Assembly: GCA_024760905.1 (NCBI GenBank)
Contig: CM045751.1
Span: forward strand, 7,661,001 to 7,725,000
DNA: 64,000 nucleotides
Source of the DNA: Plotosus lineatus
Taxonomy: Eukaryota > Chordata > Actinopteri > Siluriformes > Plotosidae
Direction: 5' to 3'
Shown: piece after piece, positions 34,153 to 49,297 of the stretch
Position numbering within the stretch: the stretch's first letter is position 1
Layout of the letters: every line of letters begins with the position of its first letter
Notes under the pieces: model-generated
The model's database searches: none
Told to the model about the DNA's origin: nothing
What the model saw: only the letters and a program-made list of their open reading frames with translations
Position numbers and translations under genes: made by a program

Positions 34153-37101
34153 CTACAGACAGATTAACAAGTACAAATACAGAGTCAAAGAAGAGGCGGT
34201 GGGATGAATGGAGGATCACAGCATCATTCTATGAAAAAAAAAATTCTTTTCAGAATACTCACTTTCTCGTGATAATCTCGTGTGATAAACAGGCTGGTGC
34301 AAACATGGCACTGTTCAGAAAAAAAAAACAAGCATACTATACTTAGTTCAGAATGTGAATTGTCGGAGTCGGTCAATCCAGAACAGGCCCCACCCCCCAA
34401 TTATTCATTTCTAAATGAAGCTTTATTAAAGATAAAAGCACTTTTTTTTAAAACTTGAAATAATTACTGGCAAGGACTTACACTTGCATGGGTCTAATTC
34501 TGCATAAATAATTATTTTCAATCAGCAGCTCAAACAGTATTTGAATCCACAGGGATTATATCAATGCATTTGTTTATTTATCATTTCCATGGGAACAGAT
34601 TGTACAGGGAAATTGAATATAATTTGATCTGGATCATCTATCAAATCTAAAGTCTCTCGTTCAAGGTCCCATCTTGATGGAAAGTTCATCAAAATACAAA
34701 TGACAAACTTAAGTAAATTATACATAAACAGGGTTCCCTCACTTTCCATGGACCCGAGACATCACCACACCACCCCACCACCACATCCCACCACCCCGCG
34801 ACCGCCAATTTCTGCAAAGTAGGATCGACCCCCTGACTGACGTATACGTATATGTGTATATAATATCAATAAATACATAATCAACTCTATAAATGCTTTT
34901 AATAATAATTAAACATTAAACATAATGCATAAGATGTAAATAAAATATAAATACCCACACACACAGATGCGCACCTCACATAAAAATGTAAGTAGTTTTG
35001 TTGGGGGGTTTTGAGTTGTTGTTTTTTTGTGTGTGTGTGGGTGGTTTTTTTTTTTTGCATAATTGTCCTTGTTTTGTAGCATTTTCCTTAAATTTCCCCT
35101 TATTTTTCCTTAATTTCCTAATTGTTTTTTTTTTTCGATGAATATTTTTGAAAAACCTGCGATGCACTGAAGTCGTAGAAACTGAAGCACGAAGTAGCGA
35201 GAGATCACTGTACAGACGGTCCTCACTTTACGTTAATTCACCTTACGTTTTTTCGATTTTACGTTTGAACTGACTGTAAAAGAAATTTTTTTTGCAAGTC
35301 AAATTTTGAGTTTAGCACACTCTCCATAGTCTGAGACGTTCTTACGTAGTACGTAGACGTAGTACACTACTTATGCATGACGCTGCGTCCATTGTTTACA
35401 TGTTTACATAGCGCTGTGTTCATTGTTTACAAATGACAGACTGAATGTGCCCTGTTTCTTCCCAGTTCACCTTGTGTTACCCTTGTGTTAAGATGTTGTC
35501 TCTGTGATCTCTGTGTTTACACTGTTTTGCGTATTTGTAACCCTAAGCAGGCAGTGATGGTCTAGTGGTTAGGGTGCAGGATCACTGATCTTAAGGTTGG
35601 GGGTTCGAGTCCCCACAGGGTTGTCACTGTCCCCCCAGTGCAGTTAACTGGGTTATCAAAGGCAGGCCATGTCTCTCACTGTCTATGGTGAGAGGCATGT
35701 AAAAAAACCATTGCTGACTTTCGTAAAGAGTAGGCTGCAAAGCCGTCAGCTTGTTTCTACCACCTGGAGAGGGATGGGCTCCGCCAGGCCAAATCAGCCC
35801 AAGTCTCGCCATGAAGGCGTCCCAACGACATCCTTGGATGTTAAGGGAAAAGTGAAGTGAAGAAGAACCCAAAGCAAATATGGTTGGTCAGAAAGCGTAA
35901 GCCTACGCGTGATAGTGGGAATCAGAATCAGTGGTAGGAAGTGAATTTGATTAAAATGTATTTATTTGAAATTATTTTGCTTGAATTTAATTCATTTGAA
36001 ATTAATGTTGATATTATTTTACAATGTTATGTTTATAATAATGGAGTTAGGGGTGTTTTATGAGATACGGTGATAGTATTTATGGATGTATAGTACAGTA
36101 TGAACGGTCATACCTCACTGGAAAGTACAGTAACAACTTAAGTTTTTTTTCACCTTACGTTCGGCCGTTCGGAACGTAACTAAAGTCGGGGAGCGTCTGT
36201 AATTTAGATTTTATATTACAAAGGCTTTTCATGTTCGATTGTGAAAATGCAGGCAGTGCAACACCACTGAACCGATTCACAGCCAGTTAAGGTAAGGCAT
36301 TTTAATCACAACAAAGAACTTGGATTTTTTGTTTGTTTGTTTGTTTGTCTAGTGACCCTTTTTGTGAAAGCAATTAATTTTTCAGGACATGAACGATAAG
36401 AAGAATATGTTATTTCTGTAGCGTTCACTTATACCAACTGCTTGTTCACTGATGAAAAGGTTAAATACTTACGGAACATCTTTGAGAGTGTTCCTGAGTT
36501 CAATACCCAGGTTCTGGATATAACGCCATTGGCCTTGCTGCACCGGCTGCCCCGTGAGATGAATGTTGTCAACTGTCAGCTGAGCCTCGTCAAACAACCA
36601 CTGCACCACGAACACGGGACCTGGAACAGGATTGTAGAATTAGATCACACTCAGTAACGAATACAGTCCACTCGGAGTTCCTCTGGAATATGGAAACACT
36701 AGATGTCAGCACTTCCTTCTTACTTTTCAGGGTCGGGTAGACTTTATAGCCAAAGAAACAGTTCCATTCCTCTCCTATATGAGCCAATCTACAGCGCTCA
36801 GGTACAACACTACCCCAGTATCTACAAACACAGAGAACACCATAAGAAACTCTGCTTTCTTTAAATTTACACTTTTCCTTCTTGTCCTGCTCTACAGCTT
36901 CACCTGATGCCTCTTTTGATTGCTTCTGTTGGGGCACAGCCAATGGTGTCCACACAATCTGTGCAGTGGTACTGCTTGTTGTCCAGAAACCATCCTGAGT
37001 CTGCCAACCCTCGCACCTGAATCGAGTTGTGTCCCAGAGTCTTTAGAAGCTCAGCCACTCGATCCACATTCAAGAGAACACCTGTCCCTCCCGCACTGAT
37101 G

Positions 37102-37147
<46 letters not shown>

Positions 37148-40100
37148 TTTATACATTTTAAAAAATACACTTTGTTTATTTATGATCATATCTGACAAAC
37201 AAGATGGAATGGTTGGAGAAAAGTGTCCGGCCCTGGGGAAAAGACTGGAGGCGGAGCTGGAGGTAGCAGAGATGAAAATGTTGAGATTCTCTTTGGGAGT
37301 AACAAGGATGGATAGGATCAGGAATGAGTACATCAGAGGGACAGCACATGTAAGATGTTTTGGAGACAAAGTCAGAGAGGCGAGATTGAGATGGTTTGGA
37401 CATGTACAGATGAGGGATAGTGAATATATTGGTAGTAGGATGCGGAGGTTGGAACTACCAGGCAGAAGGCCTAGAGGAAGACCAAAGAGGAGATTTATGG
37501 ATGTGGTGAAGGTGGACATGAAGGTAGTTGATGTAAGAGAAGAGATGCAAAGGAAAAGGTGAGATGGAGGCAGATGATTCGCTGTGGCGACCCCTGAAAG
37601 GAACAGCCAAAAGGAGAACAAGAAGAAGAAGAAGAAGGTTGTGTTTGTGAGTAATGCCATTGCAAAGGATTTGACAAGCTGCTCAGGGTGTACCCCACCT
37701 TTGTCCAGAGCTGACTGATGGGCTCCAGCCTCCCCGTAACCCCAATAGGATTAAAGAGTTTGGCAAATGAATGAACGAGTTCTGGCATTAATATAACAAT
37801 TGACTCATAATGGTCATAATTTAAAAACTAGACCAGATTTGAGAAATGATGGATGATCAAATCTGTGTCTTGTTCATTAAAGTGCTCTACATTAAAATGA
37901 ATGGTGAACGGAGTAGACGTTGAATGACCTTCAGCTACATTAGAACAAGCTACCCCCCCCCGTACCCTCATACATGTCCAATTTACATGAAATATGTTCC
38001 ATTTTACCCAGATGTTCTTGCAGTGAGCCAATAAAAGGATATACAGACATTTTTATCTTTTATTGCTGTTTTTACTAAACTGCGCCTGGACTCACCAACT
38101 AGTTGAAGAGGAACACCTGTACACATGCACACTCATGTGTTAGCCAATCATGTGGCTGCAATGATGTTAACATCAAATATCAAAATGTTTTTGCATGGCG
38201 GATTGATGCTCGGAAATGCTTTTCTGGTAATCATAGCTGTAGAGACCAGTAATTTTGGGGGTTTCAGTGGTGGTCTAGTGGTATAGGGCGCTGGATCGCT
38301 GATCCAAAGGTTGGGGGTTCAAGTCCCACTCTCCACAGGGTTGTCACTGTCCCCCCCCCAGTGCGGCTAACTGGGTTATCAAAGGCGGGCCATGTCTCTC
38401 ACTGTCTATGGTGAGAGGCATGTAAAAGAACCATTGCTGACTTTCGTAAAGAGTAGGCTGCAAAGCCGTCAGCGTGTTTCTGTCCCTTGCTAAAAGGGTA
38501 TCAGGAAGGGCATCCGACGTAAAAACCTCTGCCAAATCAAAAACATGCGAATCAGATGATTCGCTGTGGCGACTCCCGAGTAAAAGGGAAAAAGCCGAAA
38601 GGAAGACAAACCAGTCCAAACATTGTACTCTGATGCCCCCTCAACAATAATTATAGTCACTTCATTAGATAGATATATATATATATTTAAAAATGGTCAA
38701 AGTCACTGCGTCCAATACGTTTTCCACATTTCTATACTTGCTGTGAACATTAACCGAAGCTGTTCACCTGATCCACATGATTTTTTGCATTGGGTTGGTG
38801 CTAAATGATCGGTATCCATGGTGATCGTATGCAAACAGCTACGTACGTATGCACTGAATTTTCAAAAAAAATTCATTGACAAATAAAAAAATATGGAAAT
38901 TGAGGAAAAATATGGAAAAAAGTTCAGATAAATGTCACAAAAGAAGGCCAATTATGCAAAAAAAAAAAAAAAACCCAAAAAAACCCCAAACAAACAAAAA
39001 CAAAAACAAAAAACCATTGGGGGGGGGGATCCCTGTATTTAGATGACAGATCCCAATGTGTCCCTAAAACTGAGATTCAAAAATGACATTTACACAACTG
39101 TTTCTGAGTGGCTCGCCCGGTCGTCTCATAGTCAGGTTTAACAATCGAATTATGACCAAGGGTTTTCCTGTGTGAAGTCCTCATATGTTCCTTCAACAAT
39201 CCAAGAACGTGTATTAAAAAGCGATACATTGGGTTAACTGGCTACTCTAAATTGTCCATAGGCATAGATGTGAGGGTGGATGGTTGTTAAGGTCTATATT
39301 TGCCCTGCAATAGGCTGACAATCTGTTCAGAATGTACCAACCTCTCGCTCAAAGTCAGCTGGGATTGGCTCCAGGTTTACCCATAACCCTGACAGATAAG
39401 TGCTCCAGATGATGGACGAATATTCCCACTAACATGTACACGTGTAAATATGAACTTGGAATTTTTATTGCATTACTTATTCTAATTATACATCATTATT
39501 TATGTACAAATCAAGCATTTTTAGGTTAGTAAAATTATAAAAGAAACAACATACATCCAAGATGAAATTGACAAAGAACTCCTTGAGGAATTTTCATTAT
39601 CAGATTTTATCACAACAATATTTACCAATCTGCACGTTCTACTAAACTAGACAGTCCATATTTTTTGTTTTCTCACAGCTTGCAAAACCACCTGGAGCAA
39701 GAAATGTGTGAATTTTTTGTTTTGTTTTTTGTTTTTTTGGTACTGATGTATTAAGAGGTGTGAAGAAACAAAACTTGAAACCAGCCAGAAAACTGGTTTG
39801 GGGTGAGCATTGGTGGTGGTGGTGGTGGTGGTGGGGACAGTAAACACACCAACACCCACATGGCCATACAGTGTACTCACCTGCTCCCAGCGAGTAGGAG
39901 GATTTTTGCATTATCCAGCCCTTTTGTGAGGAGTTCCTTTACAACCTCCTGAATGATTAGGGATCCCATGAATGCATAGTCACCTAAAGTGCAGCAAGAA
40001 TAAAAATAAATAAATAAATAAAGAGGGTGTTGAACATGTATGTGCAGCTCAGCTGGCATGAACTAATAAGAGGAGTTCAATGATATAACTGCAGTGTCTT

Positions 40101-43100
40101 GCTCATTTTCTACCGAAATTAATGAGGTGAAATTGTGATGAAATAGACCAATGATATTTGATATTGTGCCACATTTAGCACTCAGTCATACCTAACAGTA
40201 ATGTAATAATTACTTAAAACATAAAACTATACTTCAGTCTAACAATCCTGCAGCATCCTTACATAAGCCAACAGCTTGTCAGATCCAGGAAGTTCAACCT
40301 CATCACTCCAATCCCATCTGACCTACACTGGAAATACTGTATTGATTTAAAATTGATATTTCTGTCATCCATCCTTACATGGCCTAGCACCATTTTCTAT
40401 CGGATTCTCTCATGACTTTTACTCGGTTTTCAATTCCAAGCATGAGACGATCAAACATTTAATCACAGAGCAATTTTTAACTGAATAATGTCCCTGAATT
40501 GTAGACAGTCTCTTATTTAGTACACTATTTTTTTTTAATTGTATTTAAAACAGCAGTTTAACACAAGTTAAAAACTAACAGTGGCAACTGAATCTATTTT
40601 TGGAAACACGGTATATATTTTATTACCTTCAAGAACCTCGGTATTTGTGGGTTTGTTGGTACAATTATGCAAAGAGGTGTGTGTGGCGGTTGAAGAAAAT
40701 TTCTACCAGAGGTGAAAATATTGAGGAATTTTCATAATATTTCAAACAGAGGTGGAGCTTCGGAAAAGAATGTTCCCAAGTAGTGAACTTGTGGAGCAAC
40801 AAATTGTTTTTAGGATTTTTTTAACATTGGGAAATTGGATGACTGACGTTTTGGTTCATGTGGGGGATTGTTGAGCTTGGACGAAGTTTGTGCTTTCTGA
40901 GGTCTCTTATTATCATCATCATCATCATCATCATTTTTTTATTCAAATTAGACCAATCCACAAACTACTGATGCATCTGTATGTGCAAAACATGATACAG
41001 TAAAGAAAAGTCATCAAATTTTTGCCAAAATGAATTAGCACCAGACATGTAGGATTAGTAAGCATTAGTACGATGGTTAGGTATGTCTCAGTGGTTGCAG
41101 ATATGAGTGGGTGCAAAAAACAATTAAAAACCCACAATGACAACAGAAAACATTTGTTGTCAGTTTTGTTCGTCAGTTTGTTATTTAACCACTAAAATAT
41201 CAGCATTACCCCACCTTCGCCCAGAGTCGACCAAGATGGGTATCAGCCCCCCCCTCCCCAACCATAATTAGGCTTAAGTGGTGTGGACAATGAATGAGTG
41301 ATGAATATCAGCATTTAATCTGAAGTAAGGAGAAGCCTGATCACGTACTATTCCAACAATTAATTATCTGTCAGAATTCAATTCATCCCTCTTGATAATG
41401 TTTTTTTTTCACTTGCAAATATGAACCATAGAATCCAGCAATGATAAATGAACAAACACATGTTCAGGGATGATCACTCACTTTGGTCCGTCTTTGGTGA
41501 GGCTCCACTCCAGACATCACTGGAGCAGTAAGGGATGAATCTGTATTACACAGCAATATACAACAAACAACAGTCATGGACGATTAGTTTACACACATGA
41601 CTATTCATTGCAAACTTGAGTAAATATTTCCACGTCCAAGTTTATTTGTGAATCAACACATCAAAATCCTTAGTGCGTGCCTGGGAGATAATATCACATC
41701 AAAATTATGCATATGTGGTGAACATAGTTTTTGAAATAATCCAAATACTTCTTAGTTTACACCTTTTTCACATTCAATTTTGTGAAAAGAGCAAGAGCTC
41801 ATTATTTCCACATCCTACTTAGCCTCTGCTAAAGTCTCCACAGGTCCAACAACCACAGGAACCAGAGCACAGGTGCATGCACAATGAACCACGTAATTTA
41901 CAAATGAGAGCCAAAATTGTTAAATAAACACAAGACTTAAAACGGGATCGATGGTATACGTAATTTTTCCTGTCCATGTTACACGGTATCTTGTGCTCCC
42001 ACCGTTCACTGATGGACTGGCATTTATTAACGATAGTCAATAAAGAAAAGTTGAACACATCATGCACCATCTATTTATATAGTGTAACTAATGACGCAAT
42101 TATTTGTGAATAGGAGGCTCTTCATTCTGTCCATGTTACATACTGACTGAGTCGTCCGACTGACAATTTGCTGTTTCTCCAAGGAATATTGTCCTGCATC
42201 TACCAGGATTTAATGTAGATCAGCCTAATACAGTTAAAAAAGGGAAAAACTGTTTATTCTAAATCTGCAGAAAATGAAAACAGTCGGTGTCACATTTCAG
42301 TACCAGTTTCATGATCAGATCCTTATCACTCACACCTTGATTCGTCTCATGAATCAGGATAATGTTGGGAGCTGTTATAATTTCAAGCAACTGAACTGCT
42401 AAGTGTGTCTGTTGGCCTTGTCATAACAGTCCTTGCTAATGCCAAGATTGACCAACCCGTCATCTGTTCTGAGGAGAAAGCTTCTGATTCACAGGTGGAA
42501 AGGGAGTAAAAAAGAAAAATAACAAATCTAACCATCTAATCCAGACAAATTTTTACAAAATACATTCGTAAATCATGCTTAAAGATAAGGTTTCAACATA
42601 TTTAAATGGACTGTCAAAGCCTCTCTTAGAACTTTGAAGTTATTGCATATACAGTACAGTGGTAGCTCACCTTACGATAGTCCCAACAAACGAAAAATCC
42701 AGGTTACGAAAAACATTTTCCAACATTTTTTGTCTCTGTAAATGAAACAAGTTCTCCTTATGAAATGAGCCAAATGCACCATTCAAACATTAAAACGCGC
42801 CATTCAAACATTCAAACAATGCATGAGCTGCTTTCCCATTGACTATCTTCCAACATCCCGCCCCGTTGGCCTCCCATTGTCGAGGAGGGATGACGCAGCT
42901 CCCTCCCATTGGCTATTATGGAGCTGCATCTCCCATAATGCTTTTCGTGTAAAGGACAGAGTTACTGTTTTTTGACTCAGGCTTTGAACCTTCTATATAC
43001 ATTTGTAAGATTATAACTCTGCTAAGAAGACATGGTCAACACATGTGTGCACACACATGCGTGCACACACACACACACACACACACACGTGTGATTTCCG

Positions 43101-44543
43101 GTGCGAGTAAAAAGAGGAAGCGGACTCATGATATCGTAAAGGAATATGGCCAAACCGTCTACCATTGGTACGATATTGAAACAGAAAGTCTTAAAAGGTA
43201 TGCTTTTATAATTTTTAAAGGGTTTAGGGGGTAGTATTGGGGGCCTTGGAATGAATCATGCATTTTACACTTAAAATGCGGTTCAATTTACGAAAAATCC
43301 AGATTGAGGAAAATGCTCTGGAACGGATTAATTTCGTAATGTGAGATACCATTGTACCATCTTTGTACCTCAGTAAATCAAGACAAATTGACTTGTATAG
43401 GTATGTGACGAATAAATAAATAAATAAATAATGACAATAAAATGCATTTAAACTTTAAAAATGACATTCCTTTACATACAAAAGAAAAATGGCAGCAAGA
43501 TTGCTAAAATATGTAAATTACCTTGAGGGTCTCAGTTTTGAAAAAAACAGTAAAATTTCCACATCACCACAAATGCCTGGATGTAAATTCCTGGCCTTAG
43601 AAGCTCTCTTCTCATCATCAGAATGTAATTAAATTCAGTCACTTTTTCAATTGTTAAAATAAACATCTATATCAAAGTTAATTGTTTATTCAGATAATAC
43701 AATACATTGTGCGATTGGTTTCCAGTGCATCGTGTTGTATCATTTGATTAAACCACTAATTATGACCAATTTACGTTTGGACATTGTGTTCAAGTAAAAG
43801 AGACTTAACACTTATTCCCAAACCTGACAAAAGTTTCATTACATGCTAGTATTTTAACATCTGGAAATTACCACCCGCAGTGTCCAGCACCAGCAGATGC
43901 CGAGTTTACCACATACCTAATTGATACAGTGATGTAAATAACCTACAGACCTTGGGTGGTCTTCTGTACTGTATATAAAAGCAAGGGGTATAAGTGTGTG
44001 TGTGTGTGTTTGGCTCTGTATCTGTTTAAACACACATCTTGTGTGATGGCCGTAGTGCTGGTTGGCAATGGGAGCAGGCTGCATTAATAAGAGTCCTCAT
44101 TCACAGAGGCTGAAAAAGGCTTCAGGGTGTGTATGGAGAGTCCTGGTCTAGGGTACTTACACCATGTTTGCATTCCACCAGTGTGGATTTTCCTCTGGCT
44201 GAGGAGAGAGAATCCCTGTACCTGAAACACACCAAATGAATCACCTTTAATGCATGGGCATCATCTACAAAGTCCAGAGCTGTCATCGTTGACACTGACA
44301 GTGCCCTGTCGTCTGTCATGTCAGAGCTGGTACCCAACACCAAAAATTCCTCTTTCACCATAAACTACAATAAACAGCGAAAGAAAAAAAAAAATGTTCT
44401 GTACCCTTCATGTTCTGGAACGTTTCAAATTCAGAGATCAATGTTACCACTTAACCAAACTGTGCACAACAGGAAGGCTTCACTTTACTCTGTGGGCATG
44501 TGAGAGAAAGAGAGAGCGTGTGTACATTCCTCTGTGGCTTTTA

Positions 44544-44585
<42 letters not shown>

Positions 44586-47500
44586 AGGATAAAATAATTT
44601 TGTTTGAAGTCTTGTTTTTCTTCCCCTTTTCAACCGAAAGCCAGTCTCTTATACCGGGGAACGGATGGTGAATCAGAGCAGTGATGCTTTAACCTCAACC
44701 CACACCATGTTACTCAACCTGATGAACGAGTCCTGCACTATTTTGCGTCGGTCTACAGCAATGTACAAACCAAAGTCAGGAGCATGACAGGAGAAACAGA
44801 TTTTGTGGCTCCTGCAACAATGCTGCCGACTCTCGTTCCCCCAGCTGTGGTTCCAGACCTGTAATAATCATAATATTTTATAGACATCTAATTAAGAAAT
44901 TCTTTTCACGTTAGTGTTGCACAATTTGATCTAGTTTGTTTACATCTTCCTTCCAAGAGCATGTGCAGGTTGCACAAGGACATGTGACATCTACTTGGAA
45001 AAGATGCTCAGGGCAGGACCCGTCAGCCAATGTCATAATTTTTTTTCAAGTCCCATGCAAATATTTTTCTCGTACACCATTTTAAAGAGTATTTGTTCCA
45101 ATTTTTGATCTCTATATAAGCAGCAGTACTTTCCCAGCACCTAACAATTCTTTCATATGCATGATCAGATGTAGACGCAATAACTTTGGTTGTATACAAA
45201 CCATTCAAACACATGAGGCATCATGTTTTTCTTTTTATTTATAAGATCTCAAACTTTTCGCACTTGCTCTGGAATTGTGTTGCACTGCCAAGTTATCACA
45301 TAAGAATTAAATCATGCAATTTCATTACTGTTATTGTAAACAGACACAGAACCTATACAAGATGTAAAACAGATGAATAAGATATACCCTGTTGAGTTGA
45401 GGTGGTTTCAACAGGAAAGATTTGTATTGAGACAAAATGAACTGCTCATGAATGAAAAAGCACACTTCAGGATATTCTCTCGTGATTGGCTACCTTCAAG
45501 GTCCCCAAGTAGCAACATGGGGTAGTGAGGCTTGAACCCTCAACCTTCTTCTCTGTAACTCAGAGCCTTAACCACTGAGCTGATATTTCTCACCACAGTA
45601 AACAAGGTCAATTAGCAAAGACTTTTCCATATACAGGGATCCCTCACTTTCTGCAGTTAATTGGGACCAAGCTAACCCTGCAACCGCCATCCACAGACCC
45701 ACCTGATTCCCCCCCATGCTCTACTTGTGACTTGTTTAATGCTGTAGTGTTTTTCACATGGATACATTTAAGATCTGCACTACCCAAAAATATTCTACAC
45801 CCATGACATATCCTTTCTTCAGTGGATATTTTTAAATATACAATAATTGCTCTTGTTCTCCCCAAACCTGATGTTCATACTGAACATCCCTTCACAACAT
45901 TTTTTCCTGTTTCATGATGTAATGCAAGAAGACTAATTATTTAAAATATATCATCTCATTATCTAGTTTAACCAAGAAGAGGAGGATTTTGTTTTCTATG
46001 ATCATGCTTACAATTTCTTCTTCATTTCATTTACACCAGTCAACTTGTTCCCAAAGGATCTACAGAAAGCTGTGTCCAGTCGCAATGAAGACACTCAAAG
46101 TCTGAATATGACTCCTTTTCATTTTCATATGCTGTCATACAATGTACATTTTTCTCACCTTATTTATGTTCAAATTTTACACAACATTCATTCATTTGTT
46201 CAGTGAACTGCTTAATCCCATCTAGCGTTGCAGAGAAGCTGGTGCCCATCTCAGCCAACAGAACACAATGTGGACAGCTCGCCAGGCCTTTGCAGTTTTA
46301 CACATTTCTTTATACCCCCATTTCACTGGACTACGGCATGCAAGGATCGTAGCAGAAAGGCGCGGAACGCAGTCTGCAGAAGAGCTTCGACATTTTTACA
46401 CGGAAAATGGGTGAAAAGCCGACGGAAAAGTGGAAATTCTTATACCCCCATTTCACTGGACTACAGCATGCAAGGATCGTGGAGCGGAAAGGTGCAGAAC
46501 GCAGTCGACAGAAGAGCTTCGGCATTTTTACGCGGAAAATGGATAGAAATCCTTCGGAAAGGTGGAAATTCTTACACTCTCAGAACGTTCACAGCATGTG
46601 CGAAACAGGTATGGCAAAGTACGCCAAAGTGACCCTATGGAATTTTTTTTCCGTGAGCATGAATATTTTGGCCTGCCGGAAGCATACAGAAGTGGAGAAA
46701 GACTTGAGGCATAACTATGGAATGACACGGAATGACACGGAATGACATGGAAGATGAGGGAATAATTGCCGAACGTTTGCGGATTACAACATTTTTCCTT
46801 CCGGAAGTCTGCCGTGCTCCAGTGAAATCGGGGTAATATGTATTGACATGTGACTTTTACTTTTAAATAATAAATCTATCAGCACGTGGGCAGTGATGGC
46901 CTGGTGCTAAAGGTGCTGGATCACTGATCCCAAGGTTGGGGGTTCAAGCCCCACTCTCAACAAGTTGTCACTGTGCCCCCCCAGTGCAGCTAACTCTGTT
47001 ATCAATGGCCGGCCATGCCTCTCACTGTGAGAGGCTGTAAAAGAACCATTGCTGACTTTTGACAAGAGTAGCTGTATAGCCGTCAGCATGTTACTGTGAT
47101 CGCCTGGCGAGCCGTCCAGGGTGTACTCTGCCCTCACCCAGAAGTCATTTAAGATGGGTGCCAGCCTCCCCACAACCTAATTACGATTAAGCAGTTACAG
47201 AATATGAATAATCACAGCACTTTTTTTTTACATATTCGTAACATTTTTGAAAATATTTTCCTGCATGAATAATTCTTATTAATATCCGATATTATATTAC
47301 TGGATGACACAATCAGACTTCGTGTGATCTGATATTTGAAAAATAATATGATAACCCAAAATTAGTTGTGCTCACCTGTGCGTGTCTGAGGCCACCTGGT
47401 AGAGCTCATCAACCTCCTCGTGGTTTCATACCTGATGTCACAGTTCTGCTTGTTGAAACAGTACCATCCACCTGGAAGCCATAGAACAGGTGGGTTACAT

Positions 47501-47754
47501 CATTTCCAGTAAAGCACCCGTCGCATCAACATGTTTCGGGAAAAAAAGTGATTGCATTTTACACTCACCTTCCAGGAACAGTAGCCATCTTCTGCTACCC
47601 CGTGACTCTTTAATGTAATATCTGTAAATAAGTGAGAAATTAATCAGAAATTACAGTAGTTCACAAGTTAATAGGTGCAGTCATCAGTTCTGAAGAAAGA
47701 CTTCATACTTGAACACACCATCACAACAAATATACATTTTCAGTTATTCTTTTG

Positions 47755-47808
<54 letters not shown>

Positions 47809-49262
47809 GCATGAGCATGAACACCTCTGTTGCTGATTGCCTGGAATAGTGTTGTGTGGCTCAGTCATTAGGTCAGCCATTGGACCATTTGAAACCCACC
47901 CACCCCCAACAGCACCACAGCTTGTGCAGTGAAGCCCTGTTCAATTTCTCTCTGCAGAATTTCAAACACAGACGTGTCCCAAAAAGATAAAGTACAGTAC
48001 AAGGATCCCTCACTTCATTCAGTTCATTTTCTGTAACCGCTTCATCCTAATTAGGGTCGCGGGGAGGCTGGTGCCCATCCCAGCCAACTCCGGGCGAGGG
48101 CAGAGTACACCCTGGACAGCCCGCCAGGCCATCGCAGTGCGGAAACACACTGACGGCTTTGCAGCCTATTAGGATCCCTCACTTTCCACGGTTAATTGCA
48201 ACCTAGATCCCCCGCGATCACCAAATTCCACGAAGTAGGATCACCCCCCCCCCCCCCCAACCCCCTGCAGACTGACGTATGCGCACATATATGTGTATAT
48301 AATATCAATAAATACATATTCAATGCTATAAATGCTTTTAATAAGAATTAAACATTAAAAAATAATGCATAAGATGTAAATAAAATATAAATACTGTACA
48401 CACACATACAGGTGCACGCGCACGCACTGAGACGCGCACCTCACAAAAATGTAATTAATTTTGACGGGGGGTTCTGGGTTGTTTTTTGTTTTTGTTTTTT
48501 GCATAATTGACATTGTTTTTTGTGGCATTTTCTTCAACTTTCCCCCATTCTTCCTTAATTTCCTTATTTTTTTATTCAATGAATATTAAAAAAAAAAAAA
48601 AAAACGCGATGCACTGAAGTAGCGATGCACTGAAGTCGCGAGGGATCCCTGTATATAGTCTGCCTTCAGGTCTGAGATGGATAACCAGGTGAGGGGTTTA
48701 CACCCTGCACAACTTTCTAATCTACTGTTGAAAGACTTACTTTTAACCTCGCATGTAAAATTACCGTAGATTCCCCACCCCCGACCCAAACTTTGTGCCC
48801 CAAGATTTCTTATGCAAGATCTATCCAATTTTAAAGTGTGTACAAAACCTGGCATTATAGTCGATCTAAAAAAAATAAATAAAAAATAAAACAAAACACA
48901 CACGGCTGTTTGAAGCTCCTCTTTAATCATTAGAACACTTCTGGCAAACAACAGCAAGGGCATTGTGTCCTCCGGGCTAGGTTTGTTCTCGCGGCCAACT
49001 GATCTCACAGCAACAACACCAGAGATTAGCATTTTTCTTCAGAGGATGAAAGAAATGGAAGTTTATTCCCATCAGTTAAAGTGTTTAGACCACCTATTTT
49101 GATGACCACATTGCAAGTTACATATCATTTCTTCATGTTTCCAGAAACAGGACTTTATAGAGGAGCCATAATATTTGATTATTCCCCGCCAGCCTTCCTG
49201 AGTCTGGACACTGCTGCATCTTGTCGGCACCAAAGTCCACCAGCTTGCATCATATTACTCTC

Positions 49263-49297
<35 letters not shown>

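Noticed and set aside
46228..46745. Overlapping frames of 134 and 112 codons
   Set aside because: They arise from the duplicated head of the inverted-repeat element and are open in several frames by chance.
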